Part shown: piece by piece, positions 1 through 8,822 of the stretch
Layout of the letters: each line of letters begins with the position of its first letter
Position numbering within the stretch: position 1 is the stretch's first letter
Origin: Meloidogyne chitwoodi
Taxonomy: Eukaryota; Nematoda; Chromadorea; Rhabditida; Meloidogynidae
NCBI GenBank assembly: GCA_015183035.1
Contig: JACZZP010000005.1
Location: 496,001-560,000 of the forward strand
Direction: 5' to 3'
DNA: 64,000 nucleotides
Program-made: the position numbers and the translations under genes
The notes under the pieces: generated by a model
What the model was told of the DNA's origin: nothing
The model's input: the letters and a program-made list of their open reading frames with translations, nothing else
The model's database searches: none

Positions 1-109
1 AGGGCTCCCGTCTTCAAAAGATAAAGGAGAGAAACAAACAGAGGTCAAGTCAGAAATTGAAATAAAAGAGGAGATTAAAGATGATACTATAGAAAATATT
101 CCTATATAA
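1..109 (+). CDS. C-terminal end of 219-aa Polinton protein (cut by window)
   Basis: The last 35 codons and the stop of the gene that is complete in the other arm at 16817-17476. The fragment is acidic and lysine-rich, with no domain visible. It is open from the first base and ends with TAA at 107-109, 34 bp before the ATPase start. See the complete copy for what can be said about the protein. Confidence 0.8.
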   Translation, partial: GLPSSKDKGEKQTEVKSEIEIKEEIKDDTIENIPI

Positions 110-143
110 ACACATTCATTTTTATTAATTTTTTAAGTTAATT

Positions 144-800
144 ATGGAATCACAAACATTTGCTAATAAAGATTTAAAATTAAAATTACCTTTTGGTATG
201 ATTTTGTCAGGTCCAAGTTCTAGTGGGAAGAGCTCATTCTTGTTAAAATTTATTGCAGACTCCCAAGATTTAATTGAACCTAAACCTAAAAGCATACTTT
301 ATTGTTTTGGAGAAATGAGTAATAATATTCCAATCCTTCAAAAATCGGGAGTTAATGTTTATGCAGGAGTACCATCTGAAGAGTTAATTAAAAAATTTCC
401 AAAGCCTTTACTATTAATTCTTGATGATTTACTCCTCTCCATAGATGAGAAATATCTTTCTGAGCTATTTACTAAAAAATCTCATCATCAGAATTTTTCA
501 ATTGTTTTTGTCACACAAAACTTGTTCGATAAAAAAATTAAAGTTGCGCGTCAAAATGCTCAATATCTTGTACTCATGCGTTCTCCAAATTCTGCTCTTT
601 CTATTCGAAATATCGGAGTACAATTATTTCCTCGTCAACTAGATTATTTTCTAGATGCATATAAACAAGCAACTAAGCTACCTTATGGGTATCTCCTTAT
701 AGATTTACATGCCTCCTCAGAACCAAATTTAAGGCTAAGGACCAACATATTTAAGGAAGACGAGGAGAAAATAATTTTCATGTCAAAAAATAATGGTTAG
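144..800 (+). CDS. FtsK/HerA-type genome packaging ATPase
   Basis: A 218-aa P-loop ATPase. It has a Walker A motif GPSSSGKSS at residues 23-31, a hydrophobic Walker B strand ending in LILDD at about 91-95, and a VTQN sensor-like motif at about 123-126. This arrangement fits the A32/FtsK-HerA packaging ATPases of Polintons and related double-jelly-roll viruses, which would pump DNA into a capsid using ATP. Its length is normal for the Polinton form. It starts 34 bp after the previous stop and its last codons overlap the next gene's ATG at 793. The copy at 16126-16782 encodes the same protein. The role is inferred from family membership. Confidence 0.9.
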   Translation: MESQTFANKDLKLKLPFGMILSGPSSSGKSSFLLKFIADSQDLIEPKPKSILYCFGEMSNNIPILQKSGVNVYAGVPSEELIKKFPKPLLLILDDLLLSIDEKYLSELFTKKSHHQNFSIVFVTQNLFDKKIKVARQNAQYLVLMRSPNSALSIRNIGVQLFPRQLDYFLDAYKQATKLPYGYLLIDLHASSEPNLRLRTNIFKEDEEKIIFMSKNNG

Positions 801-1134
801 TCAATTGGTTTGCGAAAATAAAGAGTTTTTACGTTTGTTATCTCATACAAAATCAGATGGAAGAATCAGACGACTATTAAGACATGCAAATATAGATCAA
901 CTGCTTGCAATTTCTGAAATTTGTTTAAATATTGTAAAATCTCGTTTTAAACTTACAACCCGTCAAAAAAATCGTTTAGTACCTCATGTCGAATTTATTC
1001 GCCAAATGAGTCGTGCAAGGAGTGAGAGAGGAGCAAGAAAAGTTTTAAGACAAAAAGGAGGAGGAGCAGGTGCTGGTGTTTTTGCAGCTCTTCTTACACC
1101 TATTCTTATAGAATTGGCACGCTCCATGATGTAA
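793..1134 (+). CDS. Small basic Polinton protein with Gly-rich and hydrophobic tail
   Basis: A 113-aa protein. Residues 1-80 are strongly basic and helical in look, with many Arg residues, then comes a Gly-Gly-Gly-Ala stretch at about 89-95 and a hydrophobic C-terminus of about 18 residues. Small proteins with a basic helical body, a glycine patch and a hydrophobic end recur beside the ATPase and integrase in many animal Polintons and have been compared with adenovirus core or membrane-lytic minor proteins. The function is not established. The ATG overlaps the end of the ATPase gene by 8 bp, typical of a compact viral gene set. Confidence 0.75.
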   Translation: MVSQLVCENKEFLRLLSHTKSDGRIRRLLRHANIDQLLAISEICLNIVKSRFKLTTRQKNRLVPHVEFIRQMSRARSERGARKVLRQKGGGAGAGVFAALLTPILIELARSMM

Positions 1135-1190
1135 ATAATATCATATAAAAGCTTAAATATTACATTTAAAAATTCATAAAAATTTTTTTA

Positions 1191-2270
1191 ATGGCAAATA
1201 AATTTATCCTTGTTCCCGAAGAAATTTATAAAGGACTCACTTCACCTAATATTAGTGATCCAAATTTAGAGTTTGCAAAAAGAGAGGTTGAGAAAGCAAA
1301 GAGGAAAAAAGAGCATCTTTCTAATAAAAATATTAATTACAATCAAGAACTAAGACGTTACTTACAATTGAGAAATGAGAGTGAAAATAAACCTGTCAAG
1401 GTCCAAATGGTAGCTAATCCACGAGGAACTATTATGAATACAGAAATTACCCGTCCAACCTCAAACATTGTTGATGATAATGATGATTTATGGATGAGTG
1501 ATGATATTTCCTTCTCCTCATATCCCAGAGAACCTCCAACCCATGCATATAATTTAGTTCCATCTCTCTCTCAATACTCTTCTCCTCTTCCTACAACTAG
1601 TAGAAATATATTTGCACCACCTTCAGTTCCACGTCAAGTATCTAAAAGAAAAAAACAAAATAAAGGAACGAATGGAAAAAGAATAAAAACATCTAAAACC
1701 CCCGATTTGAAAAAGAAAAAACAAATTAAAAGAGTCCTAAAAAAAGAACCATCCTCTATAATTGAAGAAGCACAAAATATTCCTTTAAGCGCTCCTCCTC
1801 CTACTGCTCCTCCTCCTCCCATACAACGTAAATCAATTAAGAGATATCAAGAGGAGGCTGAAGCTGAAAGTTCTAAGAGAAGAAACGTTTTAGATAAAAA
1901 TATAGAGCCTGAAGATGAGCAACAAGACTTACCTTTGACACAACAACAACAACGTGACCGAATTCAAAAGAAAAAAGATTTTCTAAAGAGAAAGGAAAAA
2001 TTAAAAAAGCAAAAAGTTACCATTAATGAATCCGCATTAGTTCAAGCCCGCATTCAAGATGATATTAATAGACGACAAAAATTAAAAAGAAAATGGCCTG
2101 GTCCTCCTGATGGAGAAGAAATCAGAATTCAAAGAAAAGTTACTAAGAGAAAATCAGAATTAGCAGCAAGAAAGTGGATGTTAAATCTTATAAAAGCGAG
2201 GCGAAAAGAAGCAATTACAAGGAAATTAACTAAAAAAGATAATTCAAATTTTAAGCCTACATTGTGGTAA
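1191..2270 (+). CDS. Lys/Arg-rich Polinton protein of unknown function
   Basis: A 359-aa protein that I do not recognise. It is highly basic, with several Lys/Arg clusters at about residues 150-190 and 270-355, a proline-rich stretch (APPPTAPPPP) near 200-210 and a QQQQ run near 251. Most of it looks disordered. The position between the 113-aa protein and the integrase, and the charge, would suit a DNA-binding or scaffolding virion protein, but that is only inference. The start is preceded by an AT leader including TTCATAAAAA. It ends 7 bp before the integrase ATG. Confidence 0.7.
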   Translation: MANKFILVPEEIYKGLTSPNISDPNLEFAKREVEKAKRKKEHLSNKNINYNQELRRYLQLRNESENKPVKVQMVANPRGTIMNTEITRPTSNIVDDNDDLWMSDDISFSSYPREPPTHAYNLVPSLSQYSSPLPTTSRNIFAPPSVPRQVSKRKKQNKGTNGKRIKTSKTPDLKKKKQIKRVLKKEPSSIIEEAQNIPLSAPPPTAPPPPIQRKSIKRYQEEAEAESSKRRNVLDKNIEPEDEQQDLPLTQQQQRDRIQKKKDFLKRKEKLKKQKVTINESALVQARIQDDINRRQKLKRKWPGPPDGEEIRIQRKVTKRKSELAARKWMLNLIKARRKEAITRKLTKKDNSNFKPTLW

Positions 2271-2277
2271 TTAAAAA

Positions 2278-3370
2278 ATGTCAGATCCCACTAAACTTTT
2301 ACAACATCTCTATAATGATCCTAATTCGCCTGCTGCGTATTCAGGAATTGATCGATTATGGCATGAGGCACGAAAAGTTGTAAAAAATTTACCAAGAAAA
2401 GTTGTACAAGATTATTTGGAGGGGCATAGGACTTATACTCTTATGCGCCCCAAGAGAATACATTTTAAAAGAGCAAAAACTATTGCAGCGGGGTTTATGA
2501 CTGATGTCCAAGTAGATTTGGCAGACATGCAGGCTCTCGCTAGGCATAATAAAGGAAATAGATATATCCTCTTAGGAGTTGATGTGCTCTCTAAAAGACT
2601 ATTCGGAGTCCCAGTTAAAACAAAAGGATCTAATGATATGCTAGATGCATTTAAAAAACTTATTTATCAAATGCCAATGAAACCACATAGAATTTTTTCA
2701 GATAAAGGATTAGAATTTAAGAATAAAGTTGTCAAGGAGTATTTTGAAAAAGAGGAGATTCAAAAAAATGAAGCTACTCATTCGACCGTTAAAGCTTCTG
2801 TTGCTGAAAGAGCAATAAGAAATGTAAAGCAAAGACTTTACAGATACTTTGCTCAAAATAAGTCTCTAAATTGGATTGATATTTTGGGTAAAATTTTGGA
2901 AGGAATTAATAAATCAAAGTGTAGAGCGCACAGAATGCGTCCAATAGATGTTAATTTTTCTAATGCCCAAGATGTTTGGGAGAAAATGTATGGAGATGAA
3001 TTTTCAGAAAAAAAAGAGGAGGAGGAAAGGATCAAAGTTTAAAGATGGAGATTTTGTTCGTGTGAGTATAGGAAAAGGAGCTTTTGAAAAGGGGTATATT
3101 CCAAATTGGGGAGACCAAATAGTAAAAGTCAATCAAGTACAAGATCAATTTCGACCTATTAGATATAAAATTATTAATGATGATGGAGATAAATTCAAAG
3201 GGTATTATTATGGAGAAGAGCTGGCTCGTGTTAGGAAAGATGCAGATACGGAGTATAGAATAGAAAAAGTTATAAAAAAGAGAAAAAGAAAAGATGGAAC
3301 ATATGATATACTTGTTAAATTTATTGGTTATCCCGAAAGGGAATGGATTCACGAAACCCAACTTGTATAA
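2278..3370 (+). pseudogene. Retroviral-type integrase, frameshifted left-arm copy
   Basis: A DDE integrase with a C-terminal chromodomain, in two frames. Frame one (2278-3042) carries the whole catalytic core: the first Asp in VDLADM at about residue 80, the second in SDKG at about 142 and the Glu in AERAIR at about 180. Frame two (to 3370) carries an SH3-like region and the chromodomain. The break is one extra A in an A-run at 3007-3014 (8 A here, 7 in the other arm). After the shift the first frame runs only a few codons to a stop at 3042. It could be a real lesion or a homopolymer error. As written, the copy lacks the chromodomain. Confidence 0.9.
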
Positions 3371-3412
3371 AAGGGTTCATTTTATTGTATTTTATTTCAT
3401 TTGCGATAAAAA

Positions 3413-5086
3413 ATGTCAAACAGTTTTTATGTTTGTTTATTGAGTAATGTTTCGGATTATCCACAAAATCAACCTAATAAATTTCGTGTTCATTTACCTA
3501 AAGCACTCTATTTTGCTGGTGACTGGGTATGTGGTGTTCATAGTATAAGTTATCCATATTCTTGGCCATCCACTATTGGAACTCTTGATGAGCAATGGAT
3601 AGATATTAACTTTACGGATAATAATAAGAAAGGACAAGTTATACGTGTCCCAGTCCCCAAGGGTTCACACAATACTCCCGAAGAGATTCTTCAATTTTTG
3701 ATTTCTACTTTAAGACATCAAAGTGCAGCTCTTGAAGCTTCACCTCTTGAAGAGTCCTCTGAAGGATTAGTCGAGAAGCCTAGTATATTAAAAAGTAGAA
3801 ATAAACGTCAGCACGAGGAGCCACGATCCCCTTCACCGTATCTCGAAGAAGAGGAGCAACCTAAAGAAAATGTTTTGAATACTATAGGGTTAGTTAAAAA
3901 GGAAGAGAGAAAGGAGGAACAGAAAAAAGAAGAAAAAAAGCAGGATCAGAAAAAGGAAGAGAGAAAGGATCAGAAAAAAGAGGAGCAACCTAAAGAAAAT
4001 GTCTTGAGTACAATTGGATTGGGAAAAAAAGATGAGAAAAAGGAGGAATCGAAAAAAGAAAATATCCTGAGTGCTATAGGATTAGGTAAAAAAGAAGAGA
4101 AAAAGGAGGATCAGTCGAAAGAAAATGTCCTGAGTACAATAGGATTGAGAAAAGAAGAAGAGAAGAAAGAGGAGCAGAAAAAGGAAGTTGTTACTCAAAA
4201 ACCATCGACATCTGTTTTAAGTACTATGGGCCTAGGTAAAAAAGAAGAGAAAAAGGAGACTCCAAGAGAAGAAGAGCTGAGATCACCTTCTCCCTATGAT
4301 GAAGAGGAACAAAATATTATTCCTCCTCCTGCTTCTCCTAAACCCAAAGAGCAAGCGGGAAATTCTACTGTGTTGAATACTATAGGACTAAGTAGTTCAA
4401 GGAAAGAAGAGGAAAAAACAAAAGAAAAAACAAGTTCAAATGTTTTGAGTATTATAGGGTTGGATAAAAATAAAACAAAAAATATTGCGACGCAGACATC
4501 AAATGTTTTAGATTCTTTGGGATTAAAATCTAAAAAAGGAGAAGAAAAAAGTGATGTTTTTGAAGTATTGTTTGGAAAGGAGAACAAAATTAAGAAAACA
4601 GCATATACAGTTACTCTTTTAAAACAAATCATTGACTCCATCTCAATTACTTATCTTACTGAATTTAAAAGATTTAAATTGTCATTTGCTCATTCTAGTA
4701 TCAAGTATCTATCATTTTCTCCTCAATTGGGATATGTTTTAGGCTTTGCTAGCCCACAATTTGTACAAAATAATGAGATTGCCAAGTACGGATGTGACTT
4801 AAGAGGAGGATTTTCAAGTTTTGCAATATATGCAAAAGGACTTACTGAAAATATGATAGTTGGAAATTCTCTAAGTTCTTTACTCCGAATTGTCTCTGTT
4901 TCAGGAGCAATACCTGGAGAATATCATGAGAAAATTTATGACTCACCCATTTATGTTAGAGTGCTCCCGAGAGAAGTAAATGAAATTGAAGTTGAATTAG
5001 GAACAATGGATAATGGGAGACTTGTACCATTTGCTTATGGTACAGTAAGCATAGTATTGATATTTAAAAAAGTGATAAATTTTTAA
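3413..5086 (+). CDS. Penton-like minor capsid protein with repetitive insert
   Basis: A 557-aa protein. The N-terminal part (about 1-105) with its SYPYSWPST segment and the C-terminal part (about 395-557) correspond to the two ends of the Polinton minor capsid (penton, single jelly-roll) protein, which would form capsid vertices. Between them lie about 290 residues of Glu/Lys-rich low-complexity sequence carrying at least eight variants of NVLSTIGL followed by KKEEKKE. The second element's homologue at 62297-63142 has the same N-terminal domain, but its insert is Thr/Pro repeats. The insert is therefore a fast-evolving region, perhaps a surface projection (inference). The start is preceded by GATAAAAA. 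Confidence 0.8.
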   Translation: MSNSFYVCLLSNVSDYPQNQPNKFRVHLPKALYFAGDWVCGVHSISYPYSWPSTIGTLDEQWIDINFTDNNKKGQVIRVPVPKGSHNTPEEILQFLISTLRHQSAALEASPLEESSEGLVEKPSILKSRNKRQHEEPRSPSPYLEEEEQPKENVLNTIGLVKKEERKEEQKKEEKKQDQKKEERKDQKKEEQPKENVLSTIGLGKKDEKKEESKKENILSAIGLGKKEEKKEDQSKENVLSTIGLRKEEEKKEEQKKEVVTQKPSTSVLSTMGLGKKEEKKETPREEELRSPSPYDEEEQNIIPPPASPKPKEQAGNSTVLNTIGLSSSRKEEEKTKEKTSSNVLSIIGLDKNKTKNIATQTSNVLDSLGLKSKKGEEKSDVFEVLFGKENKIKKTAYTVTLLKQIIDSISITYLTEFKRFKLSFAHSSIKYLSFSPQLGYVLGFASPQFVQNNEIAKYGCDLRGGFSSFAIYAKGLTENMIVGNSLSSLLRIVSVSGAIPGEYHEKIYDSPIYVRVLPREVNEIEVELGTMDNGRLVPFAYGTVSIVLIFKKVINF

Positions 5087-5137
5087 ATGTATATAAATAC
5101 CCATATATTATTGTCATTTATTTATTGATAAAAAAAA

Positions 5138-5602
5138 ATGGTTCATGTTCGTTTTGATACTAGTTTAGTAGGGTATAATTTTGTTGACCAAAATGGTAGT
5201 GGTAGTGCTACTAGTGGAGAGGAAAATTATTATTTCAAAGGCTCGATGCCATACCAGCGAGGATATGGACAAAGAGGAACAGGAGTAGGAGATATTATGA
5301 GAGGAGTGTGGAGATTTTTCCTTCCTATTATTCGTAGAGTTGGGACTACGGTATCTTCTGAGGCGCTCAATACTGGACAGCGCATACTTGAAAGAGTAAA
5401 TCAAGGACAACCAATAAAGGAGGCTTTTGTTATTGAAGGAAAGAAGGGAGTAGACACAGTATTAGAAAAAGGAGGTCTTCCTAAACAATTTGGTTATGGG
5501 AAAAAAAGTAGTATAAAAAGAAGGAAAATTCCCGCACATCAAACATTTATAAGAAAACTTGTTAAAAAAAGAAAACGTTCAGACGCTTTTGGTTTATATT
5601 GA
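5138..5602 (+). CDS. Putative minor virion protein (Polinton small Gly-rich protein)
   Basis: A 154-aa protein. It has a glycine/tyrosine-rich segment (GYGQRGTG at about 45-52), then an amphipathic stretch and an Ala/Gly-containing region, and ends in a basic tail with several KKR/KRK clusters. Similar proteins sit next to the major capsid gene in other Polintons and have been likened to adenovirus pVI or core proteins. I cannot confirm that here. It lies 51 bp after the penton gene and 3 bp before the major capsid start, so the three are probably expressed together. Confidence 0.65.
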   Translation: MVHVRFDTSLVGYNFVDQNGSGSATSGEENYYFKGSMPYQRGYGQRGTGVGDIMRGVWRFFLPIIRRVGTTVSSEALNTGQRILERVNQGQPIKEAFVIEGKKGVDTVLEKGGLPKQFGYGKKSSIKRRKIPAHQTFIRKLVKKRKRSDAFGLY

Positions 5603-5605
5603 AAA

Positions 5606-6937
5606 ATGTCATTCCATAAAATTGATAAGGATAGTGTTGATTCAATTACAAATGCTCTTGATTTTTTTCATATTCCTCCAACAAATGTAAGCGTATCTTC
5701 TTCAAAAGTGCTTGAAATTCTCCCTAGTAACCCATTGACTGATACCCCCTATCATTTTAAAATTCATTCAAGTGAAAATTTTATTGATCTAACAAAATGT
5801 TACCTATTCACTGAATTTCGAATCCGCAAAGAAAATGCAAATGGTCAACTTGTGAATATTACCCTTGAAGAAGTTGCTCCTATTCAAATGATAGGAAGTA
5901 CATTTATTAATAATATGAGAATAAGTGTAAACGGGAGAGAAATATTTAATTCAAACTCTCTTTATGCATATAAAACCTACTTTTCACATGAGTTATCCTA
6001 CTCCCAAGGAGCAAAAAATTCCCATCTAAATGCTGCCGGTTATTATTATGATACAAGTACATCCTTAAAGTCAGGAGCCAGTTTTAATGCTAGAAAGAAT
6101 TTATTTGTAAATAGTCGAACAGCTCAATTTATTTCAAAACTTGATGCTGATCTTTTTAATCAACCTCAGTATCTAATAAATCATTGTGATATAGACATTG
6201 AAATATTACCTAATGAAACAAAATTTGTTCTTATTGCTCCTCCTCCTACTATGATTATTCAAGGTGTTGAACCTCCGCGATATCATTTTGAAGTAGTTAG
6301 TTGTAAGCTCTATGTCAAAAAGATGAATTTGATAGATGGCCTTGCACTTGATATTGCTAAAAGACTCGAGGATAAGCCTGCTCGTTATTCTATTAGGAAA
6401 ACTACTATGAAACCCTTGTTTATTAGTCAAGGAAGATATGAATTTAATGCAAATCTTTTTATGGATCAAATCCCTCGACGTATTATACTAGGTTTAGTTG
6501 CCAACGCAGACTATGTTGGAAACAAGGAGAGGAGCCCTTTTAATTTTCAACCATTTAGAGTAAGAGAAATTAGTATCATAGCAAACGGACGCTCTTATCC
6601 CCAGGCTCCCTATGATTTAGATTATGGCTCAAATCGTTATGTTAGAGTATTCCATGACATGAATGAGGCGATAGGGTTTTCGGGTACTTGTGATAGCAAT
6701 GGAATAACATATCAGCAATATGGTAAATCACATTGCATATACGTATTCAATCTTACAAATAGCGGAGAAGATAATGGAGGAGCATTCGATTTAATAAAAA
6801 ATGGATCGACTGCTGTGAATATAAAATTTAGTCAACCAATTCCAGAGGGAGGAGTTATGCTTATAGTAATGGGTGAGATGGATGCTCTTATAATGTTAGA
6901 TAAAAATAGATCAATAACAAGCGATACTACTATATAA
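5606..6937 (+). CDS. Major capsid protein (double jelly-roll type)
   Basis: A 443-aa protein. The N-terminal signature (FHIPPTNVSV, then a hydrophilic strand-rich region with YIDL-like FIDLTKCYLF) is characteristic of Polinton hexon-like major capsid proteins, which form the icosahedral shell as trimers. There is no signal peptide or membrane segment. The gene is complete, with start ATG at 5606 after ATTGAAAA and a stop at 6935-6937. It is flanked by the minor virion protein upstream and a membrane protein downstream. The copy at 9990-11321 is identical in translation. Its presence suggests that the ancestral element could build virions. Confidence 0.85.
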   Translation: MSFHKIDKDSVDSITNALDFFHIPPTNVSVSSSKVLEILPSNPLTDTPYHFKIHSSENFIDLTKCYLFTEFRIRKENANGQLVNITLEEVAPIQMIGSTFINNMRISVNGREIFNSNSLYAYKTYFSHELSYSQGAKNSHLNAAGYYYDTSTSLKSGASFNARKNLFVNSRTAQFISKLDADLFNQPQYLINHCDIDIEILPNETKFVLIAPPPTMIIQGVEPPRYHFEVVSCKLYVKKMNLIDGLALDIAKRLEDKPARYSIRKTTMKPLFISQGRYEFNANLFMDQIPRRIILGLVANADYVGNKERSPFNFQPFRVREISIIANGRSYPQAPYDLDYGSNRYVRVFHDMNEAIGFSGTCDSNGITYQQYGKSHCIYVFNLTNSGEDNGGAFDLIKNGSTAVNIKFSQPIPEGGVMLIVMGEMDALIMLDKNRSITSDTTI

Positions 6938-6972
6938 ACCTCAAAATTGTTCATTTTTCTTTTTAAATAAAA

Positions 6973-7407
6973 ATGTTTTTTAAAAATCTTCCTAAAATTT
7001 TATTTTTAATTCGCCTCCTTGCTCCTTGTATAGGATTAACAACATATGGGAGTGTAAATTTAGAAAATATTCCAGAATACTCTGAATATTTACGCCAATT
7101 AGGTTATCCTCCAAAGAAAAATTCTACAACTGAGAATTTTGCGGCTCCAAGTCCTTTTGGAGGAAATTTCCCGTCTATTCAATTATGTAAGGAGACACCC
7201 CAAGATTTATTTGGATATATATTTTGCTGGGGAATGGTTTGTATGTATATTCTCCTCATTATAAGTCTTGTAATTTATCAACTTCGATCAATACTTTGGG
7301 TTCGATTAAATATTTTGCGAGGAAACAATGTACAACAGCCAAATAACAGCAATATTGAACTCAAATCAAAAGACGAGCAAAATTTTTCTGGGATGCTACC
7401 CGTGTGA
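6973..7407 (+). CDS. Small membrane protein, unknown function
   Basis: A 144-aa protein with a hydrophobic N-terminus (about 7-25) that could be a signal anchor and a strong transmembrane segment at about 83-107, followed by a short basic, Asn-rich tail. I do not recognise it. It sits between the major capsid gene and the protease, so a virion-membrane or assembly role is possible but unsupported. Its last 80 bp overlap the start of the protease gene in another frame. The leader contains TTCATTTTT about 20 bp upstream of the ATG. Confidence 0.65.
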   Translation: MFFKNLPKILFLIRLLAPCIGLTTYGSVNLENIPEYSEYLRQLGYPPKKNSTTENFAAPSPFGGNFPSIQLCKETPQDLFGYIFCWGMVCMYILLIISLVIYQLRSILWVRLNILRGNNVQQPNNSNIELKSKDEQNFSGMLPV

Positions 7408-7780
7408 CTTGCTCCCTTCTCCTAAACAAATATTAAAATATCCTACAGCTCTAATTGTTAATTTGGACTCTCACGAGGAGGAAGGATCACACTGGATTAC
7501 ACTTTATTTAGAAAAAGATCAAGTATTTTATTTTGATAGTTTAGCTCTTCCTATAAGTTCATGCATTATAAACTCATTTTTAAATAATTTTAAAAACGTA
7601 AAACGAAATTTAAAACCTTACCAGTCTCCTTTCTCAAAGACATGTGCTCACCATTGTATTTCCTTAATTTATTATTTATCCCAAAATTACACATTTAATC
7701 AATATATACATTTATTAGATACAATGAAAAATACAGATTTGTTTGTAAATAAAAAAGTGAATAAACTTATAAAAAATTAA
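7328..7780 (+). CDS. Adenain/Ulp1-type cysteine protease (maturation protease)
   Basis: A 150-aa protein with the C5/C48-clan layout. The likely catalytic His55 is in SHWITLYL, Asp70 in FYFDS, Gln99 in YQSPF and Cys106 in KTCAHHC. Polinton proteases of this fold cleave capsid precursors during virion maturation. The length is short but normal for adenain-like enzymes. The start at 7328 lies inside the preceding gene; the conserved-looking FLGCYPCDLLP segment at about 20-30 requires a start at least that far upstream. The gene ends directly against the stop of the convergent 107-aa gene at 7781. Confidence 0.8.
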   Translation: MYNSQITAILNSNQKTSKIFLGCYPCDLLPSPKQILKYPTALIVNLDSHEEEGSHWITLYLEKDQVFYFDSLALPISSCIINSFLNNFKNVKRNLKPYQSPFSKTCAHHCISLIYYLSQNYTFNQYIHLLDTMKNTDLFVNKKVNKLIKN

Positions 7781-8104
7781 TTATTTGAATATTTCTAAAT
7801 ATTTATTAGTTATCTTAGCGCAATCAGTACATATATAAAATTCAAAATGAAAAGTATTTTCAGTTCTTGGTATAAAAATTTCAGATTGAGGACGTCCCAG
7901 TACAAATTTTAAACAATCGTAACACCATCTTCCTGCTCTAAAGTAATTGATGAGCAAACTAAGTCTTGCTCCCATATCTAATTTTACTCCCTCTTTGAGT
8001 GACTCATTCATTGCATTGATGTACATTCTAGAAAATTCCCTATACTTACATTCTCCGTGCACAAATTTTATAAATTCTTCGCTGTCTTCAATGGAGCTGC
8101 ACAT
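7781..8104 (-). CDS. 107-aa CxxC protein, convergent to protease
   Basis: A 107-aa protein that I do not recognise. Two CxxC pairs (CYDC at about 70-73 and CTDC at about 97-100) could bind one zinc ion; the N-terminal two-thirds look helical. It is the only gene in the arm on the opposite strand. It abuts the protease stop without a gap and starts about 360 bp from the palindrome centre. The leader contains TTCATTT and ends ATCAGGAAAA before the ATG. A regulatory role would be a guess. Confidence 0.65.
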   Translation of the reverse strand: MCSSIEDSEEFIKFVHGECKYREFSRMYINAMNESLKEGVKLDMGARLSLLINYFRAGRWCYDCLKFVLGRPQSEIFIPRTENTFHFEFYICTDCAKITNKYLEIFK

Positions 8105-8460
8105 TTTTCCTGATAAAAAACTTGGATTTTTTTAAATGAACATGAAAAATGAGCAGAAAAAATAAATGATAAAAACTGATTGCTCCTCCCTTCTTATTCC
8201 AAACCCTTTCTATAGGTGTTAAATGCGTGCACCCTATAAACACGCGCGTATACCTAACACCTGAAATATACTTTTTCTTTATCTAATTTCAGCTTCTAAG
8301 CTTTAATTCTGCACTTTTACCTCTAAAAATGATGGCTTCCTCTTCTTAATTATCTTTTTTATTCTTTTAAACCTTAATTCTGCACTTTTCTTCCCAAAAT
8401 TTCTAACTTCATACTGTTAATTTTGCTCTTTTATCTTCTTCTCTTTAATTATGCAGTTTT
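8105..8460. other. Non-coding palindrome-centre region (left): hairpin and four spaced motifs
   Basis: No gene is visible. At 8214-8262 an imperfect hairpin starts AGGTGTTA and ends TAACACCT. Four related 18-mers follow the consensus YTTAATTNTGCNNTTTT: 8301-8318, 8372-8389, 8415-8432 and 8443-8460. Their spacing shrinks towards the spacer (71, 43, 28 bp). The last unit touches the 6-bp palindrome spacer. They resemble iterated sites near a replication or recombination end, but no function is shown. Confidence 0.5.
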
Positions 8461-8822
8461 CTACCTAAAACTGCATAATTAAAGAGAAGAAGATAAAAGA
8501 GCAAAATTAACAGTATGAAGTTAGAAATTTTGGGAAGAAAAGTGCAGAATTAAGGTTTAAAAGAATAAAAAAGATAATTAAGAAGAGGAAGCCATCATTT
8601 TTAGAGGTAAAAGTGCAGAATTAAAGCTTAGAAGCTGAAATTAGATAAAGAAAAAGTATATTTCAGGTGTTAGGTATACGCGCGTGTTTATAGGGTGCAC
8701 GCATTTAACACCTATAGAAAGGGTTTGGAATAAGAAGGGAGGAGCAATCAGTTTTTATCATTTATTTTTTCTGCTCATTTTTCATGTTCATTTAAAAAAA
8801 TCCAAGTTTTTTATCAGGAAAA
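8461..8822. other. Palindrome spacer and mirrored centre region (right)
   Basis: 8461-8466 (CTACCT) is the unpaired spacer. 8467-8822 is the exact reverse complement of the left centre region, with its four 18-mers and the hairpin (8665-8713). No gene is seen. Confidence 0.6.
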
